A stretch of DNA of 47,410 bases from Glycocaulis profundi (GTDB lineage: Bacteria > Pseudomonadota > Alphaproteobacteria > Caulobacterales > Maricaulaceae), in contig VJOU01000020.1 in NCBI GenBank assembly GCA_007050995.1, positions 1 to 47,410 on the forward strand, read 5' to 3'. The notes beneath the pieces were generated by a model. The model was given only the letters and a program-made list of their open reading frames with translations, was not told the DNA's origin and did not search any database. The position numbers and the translations under genes are program-made. Positions within the stretch are counted from its first letter, which is position 1, and the number at the start of each line of letters is the position of its first letter. Positions 34,085 through 44,212 of the stretch are shown here, one piece after another.

Positions 34085-34106
34085 CCTTTCCAAATGGAAG
34101 ACCGTT

Positions 34107-36701
34107 TCAGTCCTCCATCTCGTCCTCGTCATAACTGCCGCGAACGTTCGCGATCAGGCCGCTGAAGAAGATCGAGTTCATCAGCAGGCGCTCGGTGCCC
34201 GGCCAGGTGCCGCGGAAGACCGGGTTGTCGGCCATCAGCACCACCGAGCCCGAGCCGTGCCGCGTGGCGACCACGGCGGGGCTTTCGGCAAGCTCGCGCG
34301 CCCGGCGCTCGGAGACATAGCCCGCCAGCACCGGCTCGGCGGTGTATTCGATCGGCACCGCGTAAGGATTGCCCGCGGGCCGGGCGAGCTGGATCGTGGT
34401 GTTGCGCGCCAGCGCGATGTCACGGTCCGCATAGCCGAAGCCGATGGGATGGCTGGGGTCGAGATCGCCCGCGAAGATCGAGCCGCCGATCACGTGTTCG
34501 GCGTCGAACAGCTGCTGGTCGGCGACGTCCCGGCGGCGCGGCTGGTCCTCGTCAGGCGTGGACTCAGGCCGTTCCAGCCCAAGCACGTGCTCCTGCGCCC
34601 AGTCCGCGCCCTGGCGGGTGGCCACCAGCGTGCCGCCCGCGCGGACCCACTGGTTCAGCCGGTCGCGGTCGCCATTGGACAGACCGGCATTGTTGCCGCC
34701 GGGCAGGATGATGTGGGTGTAGCGGTTCCAGTCCAGGCCGTTCAGCCGGTTCTTGGGCCGCAGGGTGACCGGCATGTTCATGCGGTAGTCCAGCGTCCAC
34801 CAGATCTCGCCCATGTCGTTGCGCGAGATGCCGTCATCGGTCAGCAGCAGCACGGACGGCTTGGTCACCGTGCCGAAGCTGACCCAGGAGCCCAGATTGG
34901 CGCCGTCCTCGGGCGTCAGGCCGGAATCGACCGGATGGATGCGGATGCCGTCCTCGCGCGCGATCTCGCGCATGAGCTGGTGCATCCGGCCCTCGCTGAC
35001 GGTCTGGGCGTTCACCGGCACGAAGACCGAGCCCGCGCCCAGCGTCACCTCGTCGTCGCCCGACGGGATGGTGAAGGGCTGGCGGGCGACCCGCACCAGC
35101 AGGTCGGCGTCCAGCACCCGGTGCAGCGCGCGCGGGGCGTAGGTGTCCGACCAGGAGAAGACATAGCCGTAGGCGCCGCGGGCCGGAGCCGGGACGGCCT
35201 CGGGCTCGCCGTCCACCTCGTCGCCGATCAGATTGGCGCTGAACGCGCCGTTCAGCGGATCGTGGCGCAGATTGTAGGCCAGCGGCATGGTCCAGGCGGA
35301 CACGTCGTAGAAGATGTTCTCCTCGAACTCGCTCACCCGGTCGAACAGGCCGCGCACATACATGTGCTGGGTCTGGGCCAGCGGCACGATGAAGCTGGTC
35401 TCCGCGTCGTATTCGCGCCCGTCCACCTCCACGTCGCTGGCGAGGCGGAAGACGTCGATGTCGTGGCTGCGCAGCAGGCGCACGAAGCGCGCGGCGCGCT
35501 CAGGATCGCCCTCGGCGGTGAACACGAACCCGCCCCGGCCGTCCTCCTCGCCCAGCCCGACCGCGCCGGTGAAGAAGTCGCGCTGCCACGCGGTGATCTC
35601 CGCGCGCTGGTCCAGCGTGCCCCGGATGGTCGACAGGGCGGTGGTGAACTGGTTGCGCACGTTGTCCGAGTGCCGGACGATCCCGCGCGAGCTTTCGATC
35701 ATGCCGCCGCGGGCCGCGCCCGCCTCGAACAGGATGCCCAGCGAGCCGTTGAGCTGGGGATAGGTCGAGCCCTTGCCGATGTAGAAGTTATCGAACCCCT
35801 CCATCGTGGTGTAGAGCGACCCGATCTCGTCCAGCGCCGCCGCGTGACGCTCCGCGATGCCGTAGGTCAGCTCGAAGGCCCGATCCCCGATCAGCGGGTT
35901 GCGCCGGGCGGGCACGCCGGGGTGGAAGTAGTACGCGCTGTCGGTCCCCATCTCGTGATAGTCGGCGGTGACCATCGGCTTCCACTCGTGCCACTTGGCC
36001 AGCCAGGCTTGGCTTTCAGGCTGGGTCAGGGGCATCCAGTCGCGGTTGAGGTCGAAGCCGTAATGGTTCGTCCGCGCGTCGATCCACAGGTTATGGATCT
36101 CCGCGCCCGGATCGGTGACGGGGGTGTAGGACCAGTGGCGGCTGACGTGATCGACCCGGCGCGCGTGGCCGTCGGGGTTCAGCGTCACGGTGATCAGCAG
36201 GACCGCATTGTCAAGCATGTCCTCGACCTCGCCGCCCGAACCGGCCGCGAAGTGGTAGAGCAGCGGGGCGGCGGCATCCATCGCCGAGCTTTCCGCGCCG
36301 TGCACGCCGAAGCCCAGCCAGATCACCGCCGGAGCGGAATCGTCGTCCGCCTCGCCCAGACGGCGGTCGAGATGGTTCTGGCGAATCTCGTCGATGTTCT
36401 CATGGTTCTCCGCCGAGGTGACCGTGAAGGTCAGCAGCGGGCGGCGCTCATGGGTGTAGCCGATGGTCTCCACGCTGATGCGGTCGGAGTTTTCCGCCAG
36501 CTCCATCAGATAGCGGTTGAGGTCGGAGACCCGCGCGGGGCGCTCGCCGATCTCATGGCCCAGCACGTCCTCGGGTGCGGCCACGGACGAGTCGTAGCTC
36601 ACCCCGCGCACCTGGTAGAAGCCGATGGGCTCGGCCATGGCGGCGGCGGACAGGGCGCACAGGCTCGCGCTGGCGGCCAGCGCGGCGAGAAGTCGTTTCA
36701 T
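34107..36701 (-). CDS. Secreted M14 zinc carboxypeptidase with GATase-like C-terminal domain
   Basis: 864 residues with a signal peptide (MKRLLAALAASASL..., cleavage after AMA near residue 23). Zinc ligands H134 and E137 (VHGAES) and H249 (DYHE), the DLNRDW substrate motif (N219, R220) and the general base E326 (LFEAG) make an intact M14 active site. The residues from about 600 onward resemble a class I amidotransferase-like fold (ILPGGNNAGLSNGDRDRLNQWVRAGGTLVA), seen in some bacterial M14 proteins, and lack an obvious catalytic Cys there. It should trim peptides in the periplasm or outside. It ends at the shared terminator and lies upstream of typA on the other strand. Confidence 0.9.
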   Translation of the reverse strand: MKRLLAALAASASLCALSAAAMAEPIGFYQVRGVSYDSSVAAPEDVLGHEIGERPARVSDLNRYLMELAENSDRISVETIGYTHERRPLLTFTVTSAENHENIDEIRQNHLDRRLGEADDDSAPAVIWLGFGVHGAESSAMDAAAPLLYHFAAGSGGEVEDMLDNAVLLITVTLNPDGHARRVDHVSRHWSYTPVTDPGAEIHNLWIDARTNHYGFDLNRDWMPLTQPESQAWLAKWHEWKPMVTADYHEMGTDSAYYFHPGVPARRNPLIGDRAFELTYGIAERHAAALDEIGSLYTTMEGFDNFYIGKGSTYPQLNGSLGILFEAGAARGGMIESSRGIVRHSDNVRNQFTTALSTIRGTLDQRAEITAWQRDFFTGAVGLGEEDGRGGFVFTAEGDPERAARFVRLLRSHDIDVFRLASDVEVDGREYDAETSFIVPLAQTQHMYVRGLFDRVSEFEENIFYDVSAWTMPLAYNLRHDPLNGAFSANLIGDEVDGEPEAVPAPARGAYGYVFSWSDTYAPRALHRVLDADLLVRVARQPFTIPSGDDEVTLGAGSVFVPVNAQTVSEGRMHQLMREIAREDGIRIHPVDSGLTPEDGANLGSWVSFGTVTKPSVLLLTDDGISRNDMGEIWWTLDYRMNMPVTLRPKNRLNGLDWNRYTHIILPGGNNAGLSNGDRDRLNQWVRAGGTLVATRQGADWAQEHVLGLERPESTPDEDQPRRRDVADQQLFDAEHVIGGSIFAGDLDPSHPIGFGYADRDIALARNTTIQLARPAGNPYAVPIEYTAEPVLAGYVSERRARELAESPAVVATRHGSGSVVLMADNPVFRGTWPGTERLLMNSIFFSGLIANVRGSYDEDEMED

Positions 36702-36864
36702 CAGGTCATTCCCCGTAAAGCGCGGTCATCACTGGCGGAACTGACGTCCGCCTGGTTCCCCGCCAGCGTAACGGTCCGCCCCGCTGACGGCCAGCGCTAG
36801 CCACCGGGCGCATGCACCTGTAAGAGGGCGCGAAATCAGCTCCCCGCCAAGGATTCACGAAAAT

Positions 36865-38691
36865 ATGACCAGCCCGGTCGCCAATCTGCGCAACATCGCC
36901 ATCGTGGCTCACGTCGACCACGGCAAGACCACTCTCGTGGACAAGCTGCTCAAGCAGTCCGGAACTCTGGGCGAGCGCGCCGAAGAGGTCGAACGGGTCA
37001 TGGACTCCAACGACCTGGAGAAAGAGCGCGGCATCACGATCCTGGCCAAGAACACGGCCGTGACCTGGCGCGACTACAACATCAACATCGTGGACACCCC
37101 CGGCCACGCCGATTTCGGCGGCGAGGTCGAACGCGTCCTGTCGATGGTGGACTCCGTGCTGCTGCTGGTGGACGCGGTGGACGGGCCGATGCCCCAGACC
37201 ACCTTCGTGACCAAGAAAGCGCTGGCGCTGGGTCTGAAGCCCATCGTGGTCATCAACAAGGTGGACCGCCCCAGCGCGCGTCCCGACTGGGTGGTGGACC
37301 AGACCTTCGATCTCTTCGACCGTCTGGGCGCGACCGACGAGCAGCTCGACTTCCCCGTGGTCTACGCCTCCGCCCTGCAGGGCTGGGCGAGCCATGAGGC
37401 GACCGAGACCGGGACCGACATGACCCCGCTGTTCGAGACCATCGTGGAACGGGTCTCCGCGCCGGACGTCGACCCGGACGCGCCCCTCCAGCTTCAGGTC
37501 TCGGCGCTGGACTATTCCAGCTACACCGGCGTGATCGGCATCGGCCGCATCCGCCGCGGCAAGCTGGCCAAGAACCAGCAGGTCTCGGTGATCGACGCCG
37601 AGGGCAAGACCCGTCGCGGCAAGGTGCTGCAGGTGTTCGGCTTCCACGGGCTCGAGCGCGTCGAGCGCGACAGCGCCAGCGCGGGCGACATCATCACCTT
37701 CACCGGCATCGACCCGCTGAAGCTGTCCGACACGCTGTGCCACCCCGAGCATGTCGAGGCCCTGCCCGCGCTGGTCGTGGACGAGCCGACCATCTCGATG
37801 ACCTTCCAGGTCAACGACTCCCCGTTCGCGGGCCGCGAAGGCAAGTTCGTCACCTCGCGCAACATCAAGGAGCGCCTGGACCGCGAACTGATCCACAACG
37901 TGGCCCTGCGGGTCCAGCAGCTCGACGACGCGGACAAGTTCAAGGTCTCCGGTCGGGGCGAGCTGCACCTGTCGATCCTGATCGAGACCATGCGCCGCGA
38001 GGGCTTCGAGCTGGCCGTAGGCCGTCCCGAAGTGGTCATCAAGGAGATCGATGGCGAGCTGTGCGAGCCGTTCGAGACCCTGACCATCGACCTCGAAGAA
38101 ACCCACCAGGGCGGCGTGATGGAGCGGCTGGGCACCCGCAAGGCCGAGCTCAAGAACATGGAGCCCGACGGCAATGGCCGGGTCCGGCTCGAATACATGA
38201 TCCCGACCCGCGGCCTGATCGGCTTCCGGTCCGAGTTCCTGACCCTGACCCAGGGCACGGGCCTGATGTTCCACGCCTTCGACCACTACGCCCCGCGCGC
38301 GGCGGGCGAAGTCGGCCAGCGCCACAAGGGCGCGATCATCTCGATGGATTCAGGCAAGGCGCTGGCCTTCGCCCTGTGGAACATCCAGGAGCGCGGCAAG
38401 CTGTTCATCGGCCACGCCACCGAGGTCTATGAGGGCATGATCATCGGCCTGAACGCCCGCGAAGAGGACATGATCGTCAACCCGCTCAAGGGCAAGAAGC
38501 TGACCAATATGCGCGCTTCGGGCGCGGACGAGGCGGTGGTGCTGACCCCGCCGATCCGGATCACGCTGGAATACGCGCTGGAGTTCATCAACGACGACGA
38601 GCTGGTCGAGGTGACGCCCCAGTCCATCCGCATCCGCAAGAAGCTGCTGCTCGAGCACGAGCGCAAGAAGGCGTCGCGCGCCGCCAGCTAG
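36865..38691 (+). CDS. typA: Ribosome-associated GTPase TypA/BipA
   Basis: 608 residues, matching the usual length. The G domain has [15 protein letters not shown] (G1), RGITI (G2), [11 protein letters not shown] (G3) and NKVDR (G4); elongation-factor-like domains follow, and the C-terminal TypA-specific domain is complete. TypA binds 70S ribosomes and supports assembly and stress responses. The ATG at 36865 comes directly after an AT-rich lead and no clear Shine-Dalgarno site. The TAG stop shares CTAG with the gene on the other strand. Confidence 0.96.
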   Translation: MTSPVANLRNIAIVAHVDHGKTTLVDKLLKQSGTLGERAEEVERVMDSNDLEKERGITILAKNTAVTWRDYNINIVDTPGHADFGGEVERVLSMVDSVLLLVDAVDGPMPQTTFVTKKALALGLKPIVVINKVDRPSARPDWVVDQTFDLFDRLGATDEQLDFPVVYASALQGWASHEATETGTDMTPLFETIVERVSAPDVDPDAPLQLQVSALDYSSYTGVIGIGRIRRGKLAKNQQVSVIDAEGKTRRGKVLQVFGFHGLERVERDSASAGDIITFTGIDPLKLSDTLCHPEHVEALPALVVDEPTISMTFQVNDSPFAGREGKFVTSRNIKERLDRELIHNVALRVQQLDDADKFKVSGRGELHLSILIETMRREGFELAVGRPEVVIKEIDGELCEPFETLTIDLEETHQGGVMERLGTRKAELKNMEPDGNGRVRLEYMIPTRGLIGFRSEFLTLTQGTGLMFHAFDHYAPRAAGEVGQRHKGAIISMDSGKALAFALWNIQERGKLFIGHATEVYEGMIIGLNAREEDMIVNPLKGKKLTNMRASGADEAVVLTPPIRITLEYALEFINDDELVEVTPQSIRIRKKLLLEHERKKASRAAS

Positions 38692-39767
38692 GCCGGTCTG
38701 GCCGTGTTGCCCCGCCACGCGCGGCGCAGCACGGCCATCGCGCCGTCATGGCGCGTGATGTTCATCCCGCCTTCCCGCGCCTCATAGACCTCCCAGCCGG
38801 AGGTCCAGCGCCAGCACGACCAGTTCGCGCCCGCCGCCTCCAGCCGTTCCACGCAGTCCGCGTAGTAGGCCGCCAGATCAGGCGCATCCACGCCCGCGCC
38901 GAACTCCAGCACGCCCCATCGCTCCGCCTCGGGCCGGCGTTCGAGGAAGGTCCGGCCAGCATCGCGGAAGTCCGGCCCGCCCTCATGGGTGTAGGCCCAG
39001 GGCTCGTAATCATGCACGGCGATCACTGCGCGGTCCGACAGCGGCTCGATCTCGGCTGAATGGCTCGCCCGCGCCCAGCGGTCGGGGCTGAGGATCAGGG
39101 GCGCGTCCGAGGTCACGCCCGCGCAGGCCTCCGTGATGGCGCGGGCCATCGTCGCCCAGACGCCGGGACGGCCCATGTCCGCGCCATTGGGCTCTACCAT
39201 CGACAGTACGCCCGCGCAGGCCCGGTGGCTGCCGTACAGGCGCAGGGCGCGGGCCGTCATCTCCGCCCAGGCGGCCTGCTTGTCCGCGTCCTCCCAGACC
39301 GACACGTCGTAAAGCGCGCGCGGATACCAGTCCCCGTCAGGGTGGAAGGCGAAATCGCTCCGCCCCGGCCCGGAGCGGAAGGCCAGCACGGTGTAGAGTC
39401 CCGCCGCGCGGCAGCGGTCCAGCCAGTCTGCGATGTGATCCTCAATGGCCGCGTCCGGCGCGTGACCCCCGCCCTCGCCCAGCGGGCCGGGGCCAGACCA
39501 GACCGCGAGGTTCGCGCCCGCTTCGGCCAGGCTGTCCAGCGCGCCGCGCGAGATCGGCGCGCCCACAGGGCCGGGGCCGAGGAAGGTCGGGCCGTCCACG
39601 TCCTCATAGACCCGCCGCTGGGAAAAGACCGCGCCGCGCAGATGCGGACCGGTGGCGGTGTCCCAGAGCGCGCGGCGGTCCGGGGCGCCCAGCCTCAGCC
39701 CCTCGGGCGCGAACCCCGCCAGCAGCGGGGCCGGGAGCCCCGCGAGCAGGGCTCGCCTTGTGATCAT
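38688..39767 (-). CDS. GH5-like secreted glycoside hydrolase, probable Tat substrate
   Basis: 359 residues. The N-terminus MITRRALLAGL has a twin-arginine-type motif before a hydrophobic segment, so export by Tat is likely. The body is a TIM-barrel-like pattern of cellulase/mannanase type. E192 in SMVEPNG is a candidate acid/base and E288 in GVLEFGAG a candidate nucleophile; SCWRWTSGW resembles the last strand of GH5-like enzymes. The start overlaps the stop of the GNAT upstream as ATGA, so both are co-translated, and they sit beside a holdfast-like locus. A role in trimming the holdfast polysaccharide is possible (inference). The assignment to GH5 rests on motif pattern only. Confidence 0.68.
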   Translation of the reverse strand: MITRRALLAGLPAPLLAGFAPEGLRLGAPDRRALWDTATGPHLRGAVFSQRRVYEDVDGPTFLGPGPVGAPISRGALDSLAEAGANLAVWSGPGPLGEGGGHAPDAAIEDHIADWLDRCRAAGLYTVLAFRSGPGRSDFAFHPDGDWYPRALYDVSVWEDADKQAAWAEMTARALRLYGSHRACAGVLSMVEPNGADMGRPGVWATMARAITEACAGVTSDAPLILSPDRWARASHSAEIEPLSDRAVIAVHDYEPWAYTHEGGPDFRDAGRTFLERRPEAERWGVLEFGAGVDAPDLAAYYADCVERLEAAGANWSCWRWTSGWEVYEAREGGMNITRHDGAMAVLRRAWRGNTARPA

Positions 39768-40852
39768 GCGGCGTGGAACCCGGCCATGCGGTCGATGCGC
39801 CTCAACGCCCGCCGCGGAATGGTCTTCAGGGGCCCGAGCGGCAGCTTCTCGACCGCCTTGGCCGACCCCACCGCCACGCTGCGCGCCGCGGCGAAGACCG
39901 AGGGCGTCTCGGCGTGGCCCTGGGCCAGCGGGAACTGCCAGGCCGCCAGATGCGCCTTGAAGTCATACTCGCCCGGCCCGAGATGGACCTCCCGCACCCC
40001 GTCTCCGCTCAGCTCCCGGCAGATCTCTGTCAGCAGCGCCAGCCCCGGTCCGATATGGGAATAGTCCGGGTCGTAGGCGGGGAACCAGTAATGCAGCACG
40101 TCGTTCGAGCGCATGCCGAAATGACCCGCCACGAGCTTTCCGCCGATCTCCAGGCTGGAGAAAATCCCCCGGCAGCCATCGCGCTCGGACTCCATCAGCG
40201 CCTTGACCAGGTCCTGGGTCCAGCGCACCGAGAACACGTCGAAATGTCCGGTGCGGACATACTGGGCGGACTTCCAGTCCAGCACCGTCTTGAGAGCCTC
40301 GGGCCGGGTGTCGTTGACCCGGAACTCGAACCCCTCGGGCAGGTCCTCGAGCTTGCGCCTGCGGGCGCGCAGATTGCGGAAGGCCTTGGGCTGGATCGCG
40401 CTGCGCTCCTCGATAAAGGCGTCATAGCCGCGGCTCAGATCGATCACCCACGAGCCGTCGATCTCGAAAGCGTGGTCGGCGAAGGTGCGCTGGGTGGCGA
40501 GCCCCCCGTGAAAGTCCATGACGCCAATCCCCGCGCCTTTGAGCACCGGGGGCAGCTCGAAGGCCCGGCCCGGCTCGCAGATGAAGGCGTGGTGATCGCC
40601 CAGCGGCCCGCCCAGCGGCCGCGCATGGCCCATCACCCCCCGGTGGAAGGGCAGGAAGCCGGTCACTTCCCCGCCCTCGCGGATCACCGCGACCCGGGTG
40701 TCGGCGCGCGCTTTTTCAACCGCGTCCAGAAAGCCCAGCGAGAAATACGGCCCGGCCAGCGCCGTATTGGCGGCCTGCATCTGACGCCAGGTCTCGCGCT
40801 CACGCGCGCCGAGCTGGGACGGCCGGGCGACTTCGACATCCAACGGCTTCAT
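39764..40852 (-). CDS. hfsK: GNAT acetyltransferase, HfsK/CelD-like
   Basis: 362 residues from the ATG at 40852, which has GGAG nine bases upstream. The central acetyltransferase fold of PF13480 type appears as AIQPKAFRNLRARRRKLEDLPEGFEFRV, GFLPFHRG and a C-terminal LGPGEYDFKAHLAAW. It resembles HfsK of Caulobacter, a FemAB/GNAT-like N-acetyltransferase that modifies the holdfast polysaccharide. The gene is divergent from the flippase and upstream of the GH5-like gene on the same strand. The HfsK name rests on the neighbouring hfs genes as well as on the fold. Confidence 0.68.
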   Translation of the reverse strand: MKPLDVEVARPSQLGARERETWRQMQAANTALAGPYFSLGFLDAVEKARADTRVAVIREGGEVTGFLPFHRGVMGHARPLGGPLGDHHAFICEPGRAFELPPVLKGAGIGVMDFHGGLATQRTFADHAFEIDGSWVIDLSRGYDAFIEERSAIQPKAFRNLRARRRKLEDLPEGFEFRVNDTRPEALKTVLDWKSAQYVRTGHFDVFSVRWTQDLVKALMESERDGCRGIFSSLEIGGKLVAGHFGMRSNDVLHYWFPAYDPDYSHIGPGLALLTEICRELSGDGVREVHLGPGEYDFKAHLAAWQFPLAQGHAETPSVFAAARSVAVGSAKAVEKLPLGPLKTIPRRALRRIDRMAGFHAA

Positions 40853-41058
40853 GCGGCGGGGCTCCGGCGGCGGGACGCTGTTCCGTAACGACACGCGCTG
40901 GCGCACGTTTCATGGGGAAAAGCCAGTGTGTAAGGATCGGGATGCATTCTTCATTCCGTTTGGCAGATGCCGGGCAAACGGCCCTGTGATTGCATAAGGA
41001 GACCTGACGAGACCGCGACGCCCCCGCGCGCGGTCCAGAACGGGACTCCGCCGCGTCC
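40853..41058. other. Divergent intergenic region in the polysaccharide locus
   Basis: 206 bases between the GNAT gene (minus) and the flippase gene (plus). It must hold promoters in both directions. The 40940-41010 part is more AT-rich than the flanks, but I could not pick a convincing -35/-10 pair. The flippase start lacks a clear ribosome site. Confidence 0.4.
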
Positions 41059-42513
41059 ATGCTCAACCGCCACCTTCTCGGCTATCTGCCCGTCTATCTG
41101 GCCCAGATTCTGGTCGGGTTCGGCGGCGTGGTCGTGTTCACCCGGCTGCTCGAGCCTGAGGACTATGGCCGCTACACCCTGATCCTGGCGGCGATGATGC
41201 TGGCCGAGACCGTGCTGTTCACCTGGCTGAACGCGGCGGTGGCGCGCTATCACGCCCGCTCCGCCGCCCGGGGGCGGATCGGCGGGCACACCTTCACGAT
41301 CTTCCGCATCTACGCCCTTGTGGCCGTCGGCGCGGCGATCGTGCTGGGTCTGACCGTCTGGCTCGCGCCCATCGGGGGCGAACTGAAGGCCGCTCTCGCC
41401 TTCGCGGTGGCCGCGCTGGTGTTCCGCGGCGGCATGGACATGGCGCTGGAGACCCGACGGGCGGCGGGACAGGTGGGCCGGTTCGCCTTCCTGCAGACCT
41501 TCTCGCTGACCGCCGGGTTCGCACTGGGCGTGGTGCTCATCCTCGCGGGCGGGCTGGGCACCGCGGGGATATTCGCCGGTCTGGCGCTGGCCGCCTTCAT
41601 GGCCTGCGTGATTGATTTTCCGATCCTGCTGAAGGGCGCGCGCCGCGACCGGGCTGGACCGCGCCGGGGGCTGGCCTTCGCCGCCTATGGCGCGCCGGTG
41701 GCCTTCTCGCTGGTCTTCGAGCAGCTTCTGGCGACCGGGGACCGCTTCCTGATCGCGGCCTTTCTGGGCGAGGCGGCCACGGGCGCCTATGCGGCGGGCT
41801 ACGGCATCACCGACCGCTCGCTGAACATCATGTTCGTCTGGCTGGGCGCGGCGGCCACCCCGCTGGCCATCGCCGCGCTGGAACGCCAGGGCCGCGCCGC
41901 CGCTCAGGACATGGCCAAACAGGCCGCCGCCCTGATGGGGCTGATCGGCTTTCCCGCCGCGGCCGGTCTGGCGCTGGTCGCCGAGCCTTTCGCGCGGCTT
42001 CTGATCGCGGAGGCGCTGGCCGCGGACGCAGCCTCGATCATGGGCTGGATCGCGCTGGGCAGCCTTCTGAACGGGATCATGACCTATTTCTTCCATGAGG
42101 CCTTCATCCTGGGCCGGAAGCCCGCGCGCATGGCCGGGCTGATGGTCGCCGGCGCGGTACTGAACATAGCACTGAACCTCCTGCTGATCCCAGCCCTCGG
42201 TCTCGTCGGCGCGGCGGTGGCGACCGTCATCGCTTACGGCGTGTCGCTGGTCGCCTGCGCGGTCGCGGGCCGGTTCGTCTTCCCCCTCAAGCTGCCGGTC
42301 GAGGACTGGACCAAGGCCGCCCTCGCCACAGCCGTCATGGCGATGCTCCTGATCGCCCTGCCCGCGCCCGACAGCGCGCTGCTTCACCTTCTCAGCCATG
42401 TCATCGCGGGCGCATCGGTCTACGGCGCGCTGGCCATCCTGCTCGACATCGCGGGCTGCCGCAGCGCGATGGCCCTGCCCCTGATCCGGCGTTTCGCGGG
42501 AGCCCGCCCATGA
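41059..42513 (+). CDS. hfsF: Polysaccharide flippase, Wzx/HfsF-like
   Basis: 484 residues with about 14 membrane helices, of the oligosaccharide flippase (MATE-related) fold. FTRLLEPEDYGRYTLILA is the typical N-terminal motif. It would move the lipid-linked repeat unit across the inner membrane. The stop overlaps the next gene as ATGA. Together with the deacetylase, glycosyltransferases and the HfsA/HfsB/HfsC set on the other strand it fits the holdfast flippase HfsF; a general Wzx role in another exopolysaccharide is the alternative. Confidence 0.82.
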   Translation: MLNRHLLGYLPVYLAQILVGFGGVVVFTRLLEPEDYGRYTLILAAMMLAETVLFTWLNAAVARYHARSAARGRIGGHTFTIFRIYALVAVGAAIVLGLTVWLAPIGGELKAALAFAVAALVFRGGMDMALETRRAAGQVGRFAFLQTFSLTAGFALGVVLILAGGLGTAGIFAGLALAAFMACVIDFPILLKGARRDRAGPRRGLAFAAYGAPVAFSLVFEQLLATGDRFLIAAFLGEAATGAYAAGYGITDRSLNIMFVWLGAAATPLAIAALERQGRAAAQDMAKQAAALMGLIGFPAAAGLALVAEPFARLLIAEALAADAASIMGWIALGSLLNGIMTYFFHEAFILGRKPARMAGLMVAGAVLNIALNLLLIPALGLVGAAVATVIAYGVSLVACAVAGRFVFPLKLPVEDWTKAALATAVMAMLLIALPAPDSALLHLLSHVIAGASVYGALAILLDIAGCRSAMALPLIRRFAGARP

Positions 42514-43445
42514 ACGCCCGGCCCTATTCAGAGACCTGCAGCCGCTCCTGGTCCGCCGCCCGGCCCGTGCTGAGCGTCGCTATCCCCTTCTACCGCGAGG
42601 ACCCCTCGCCCCTGATCGAGGCCCTGACGGGACAGCTCGGCTCGGGCGCCGAGATCGTGCTGTTCGGCGACGGTCCGGCCAGCCGGGCGGCGGCGCAGGG
42701 CCTGCTGCGCCGGGTCCCGAGGATGGACGCGCCGGTCCGCTTGATCGTCAGCGGGGTCAATCTGGGCCGTTCGGGCGCGCGCAACCGTCTCGCCGCCGCC
42801 GCGCGCGGGCGCTGGGTGCTCTATCTCGACGCGGACATGACGGTGGGACCGGACTTCATCACCCGCTGGCGCAGGGCGCTGGACGGCGCGGCGTTCGGCG
42901 CGGCCTTCGGCGGCTACGACCTGCCCGCCGACATCGCGCCCGAGCACAGGGTCCACGCCGCCCTCGCCCGGGCGGGCGACGTTCACGGCGCGGCGGCGCG
43001 CGAGAAGATCGGCGCCACGGCGGTGTGCTCATCCAATCTCGCGGTCCGGCGCGACCTGATGACCGCCGTGCCGTTCGACGAGGAATATCGCGGCTGGGGC
43101 TGGGAGGACGTGGACTGGGCGGTGCGCGCGGCCCGGACCGCGCCGCTGGCCCATGTCGACATCCCCGCCAGCCATGGCGGGCTTCAGACCGTGGACGAGC
43201 TTCTGGCCAAGTTCGAGCAGGGCGGGATCAACTATGCCCGCTTTCTGGGCCTGCATCCGGAGATGGCCGCCCTGCCCGGCGCCAAAGCCGCCGGGCTGAT
43301 CGCCCGCACCCGCAGCGCGGGGCTGGTCCGGGCGCTGGCCGTGCCCGCCTCGAAAAGCGAAGCTCTGCCGGTGCGCGCCCGCGTGCTGGCGGTCAAGCTG
43401 TGCAAGGCGGCGCTCGCCGCCAGAGAGATGGAGGCGCGCCGATGA
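42510..43445 (+). CDS. GT2 glycosyltransferase, HfsL-like candidate
   Basis: 311 residues. A GT-A fold with LSVAIPFYRED, NLGRSGARNRLA, LYLDADM (the D-x-D type metal site) and DEEYRGWGWEDVDWAVRA, the acceptor-side motif common in GT2 enzymes. It would add a sugar to the lipid-linked unit on the cytoplasmic side. Both ends overlap neighbours as ATGA. The sequence looks closer to HfsL-type enzymes of Caulobacterales than to HfsG, but I cannot fix the subgroup. Confidence 0.82.
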   Translation: MNARPYSETCSRSWSAARPVLSVAIPFYREDPSPLIEALTGQLGSGAEIVLFGDGPASRAAAQGLLRRVPRMDAPVRLIVSGVNLGRSGARNRLAAAARGRWVLYLDADMTVGPDFITRWRRALDGAAFGAAFGGYDLPADIAPEHRVHAALARAGDVHGAAAREKIGATAVCSSNLAVRRDLMTAVPFDEEYRGWGWEDVDWAVRAARTAPLAHVDIPASHGGLQTVDELLAKFEQGGINYARFLGLHPEMAALPGAKAAGLIARTRSAGLVRALAVPASKSEALPVRARVLAVKLCKAALAAREMEARR

Positions 43446-44212
43446 GCGAGGTCTACACCCCCGCCTCCGGCCTGACGGGCAAGATCGCCCGCCGGAAGGC
43501 GCGCCTGCTCGCGCGACGTCCCATCTCCGGGCCGGTGAGCGCGCCCGTCGTGACCTTCAGCTTCGACGATTTCCCACGCTCGGCGATGGACGCCGCCCTG
43601 CCCGAGCTGACCCGGCGCGGCTGGCGCGGGACCTGGTACGCCACCGCTGGCTTCGAGGGGACCGAGAACCATCTGGGCGCGCTGTTCACCCGCGGCGACC
43701 TCGCAGAACTCGCAGACGCCGGTCAGGAGATCGGCTGCCACACCTTCGCGCACGGCGACGCCTCGGCGATGACCGGACAGGCGGTGGACGCCGACTGCGC
43801 GAAGAACCGCGAGGCGCTGGCCGGGATGGGGCTCAAATCCCCGCTCGAGACCTTCGCCTTTCCCTATGGCGAGGCCAGCCCCGATGCGAAACGGGCGTTG
43901 GAGCCGCGCTACCGCGCCCTGCGCGGCGTGCGTCCGGGGATCAACCGCAAAGGCTCGGATCTGAACCTTCTCAAGGCCGTGGGTCTGGATGGCGGCCAGC
44001 CGGGGCTCGCCGCGGCGCTGTCGCATCTGAACGCGCTCCAGAACCGGCCCGGCTGGCTGATCTTCTACGCCCATGACGTGCGCGACCGGCCCAGCGAGTG
44101 GGGCTGCACGCCGGACTTCTTCCGCACCGTCTGCGAGGCGGTGGAGGCTTCGGGCGCTGAGGTCCTGTCCATGACCGAAGCGCTGGACCGGATCGAGGAG
44201 ATGGCGCTGTGA
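43442..44212 (+). CDS. hfsH: Polysaccharide deacetylase, HfsH-like
   Basis: 256 residues. NodB-type motifs are all present: SFDDFP (D42, D43; motif 1), HTFAH (H100, H104; motif 2), FAFPYG (motif 3). It lacks an obvious signal peptide, as does HfsH of Caulobacter, which deacetylates the holdfast N-acetylglucosamine units and so sets adhesiveness and cohesion. The gene lies between two glycosyltransferases with four-base overlaps on both sides. Confidence 0.85.
   Translation: MSEVYTPASGLTGKIARRKARLLARRPISGPVSAPVVTFSFDDFPRSAMDAALPELTRRGWRGTWYATAGFEGTENHLGALFTRGDLAELADAGQEIGCHTFAHGDASAMTGQAVDADCAKNREALAGMGLKSPLETFAFPYGEASPDAKRALEPRYRALRGVRPGINRKGSDLNLLKAVGLDGGQPGLAAALSHLNALQNRPGWLIFYAHDVRDRPSEWGCTPDFFRTVCEAVEASGAEVLSMTEALDRIEEMAL

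Noticed and set aside
34257-36800. A long plus-strand open frame opposite the M14 peptidase
   Set aside because: No domain or start signal; its composition is a reflection of the peptidase codons.
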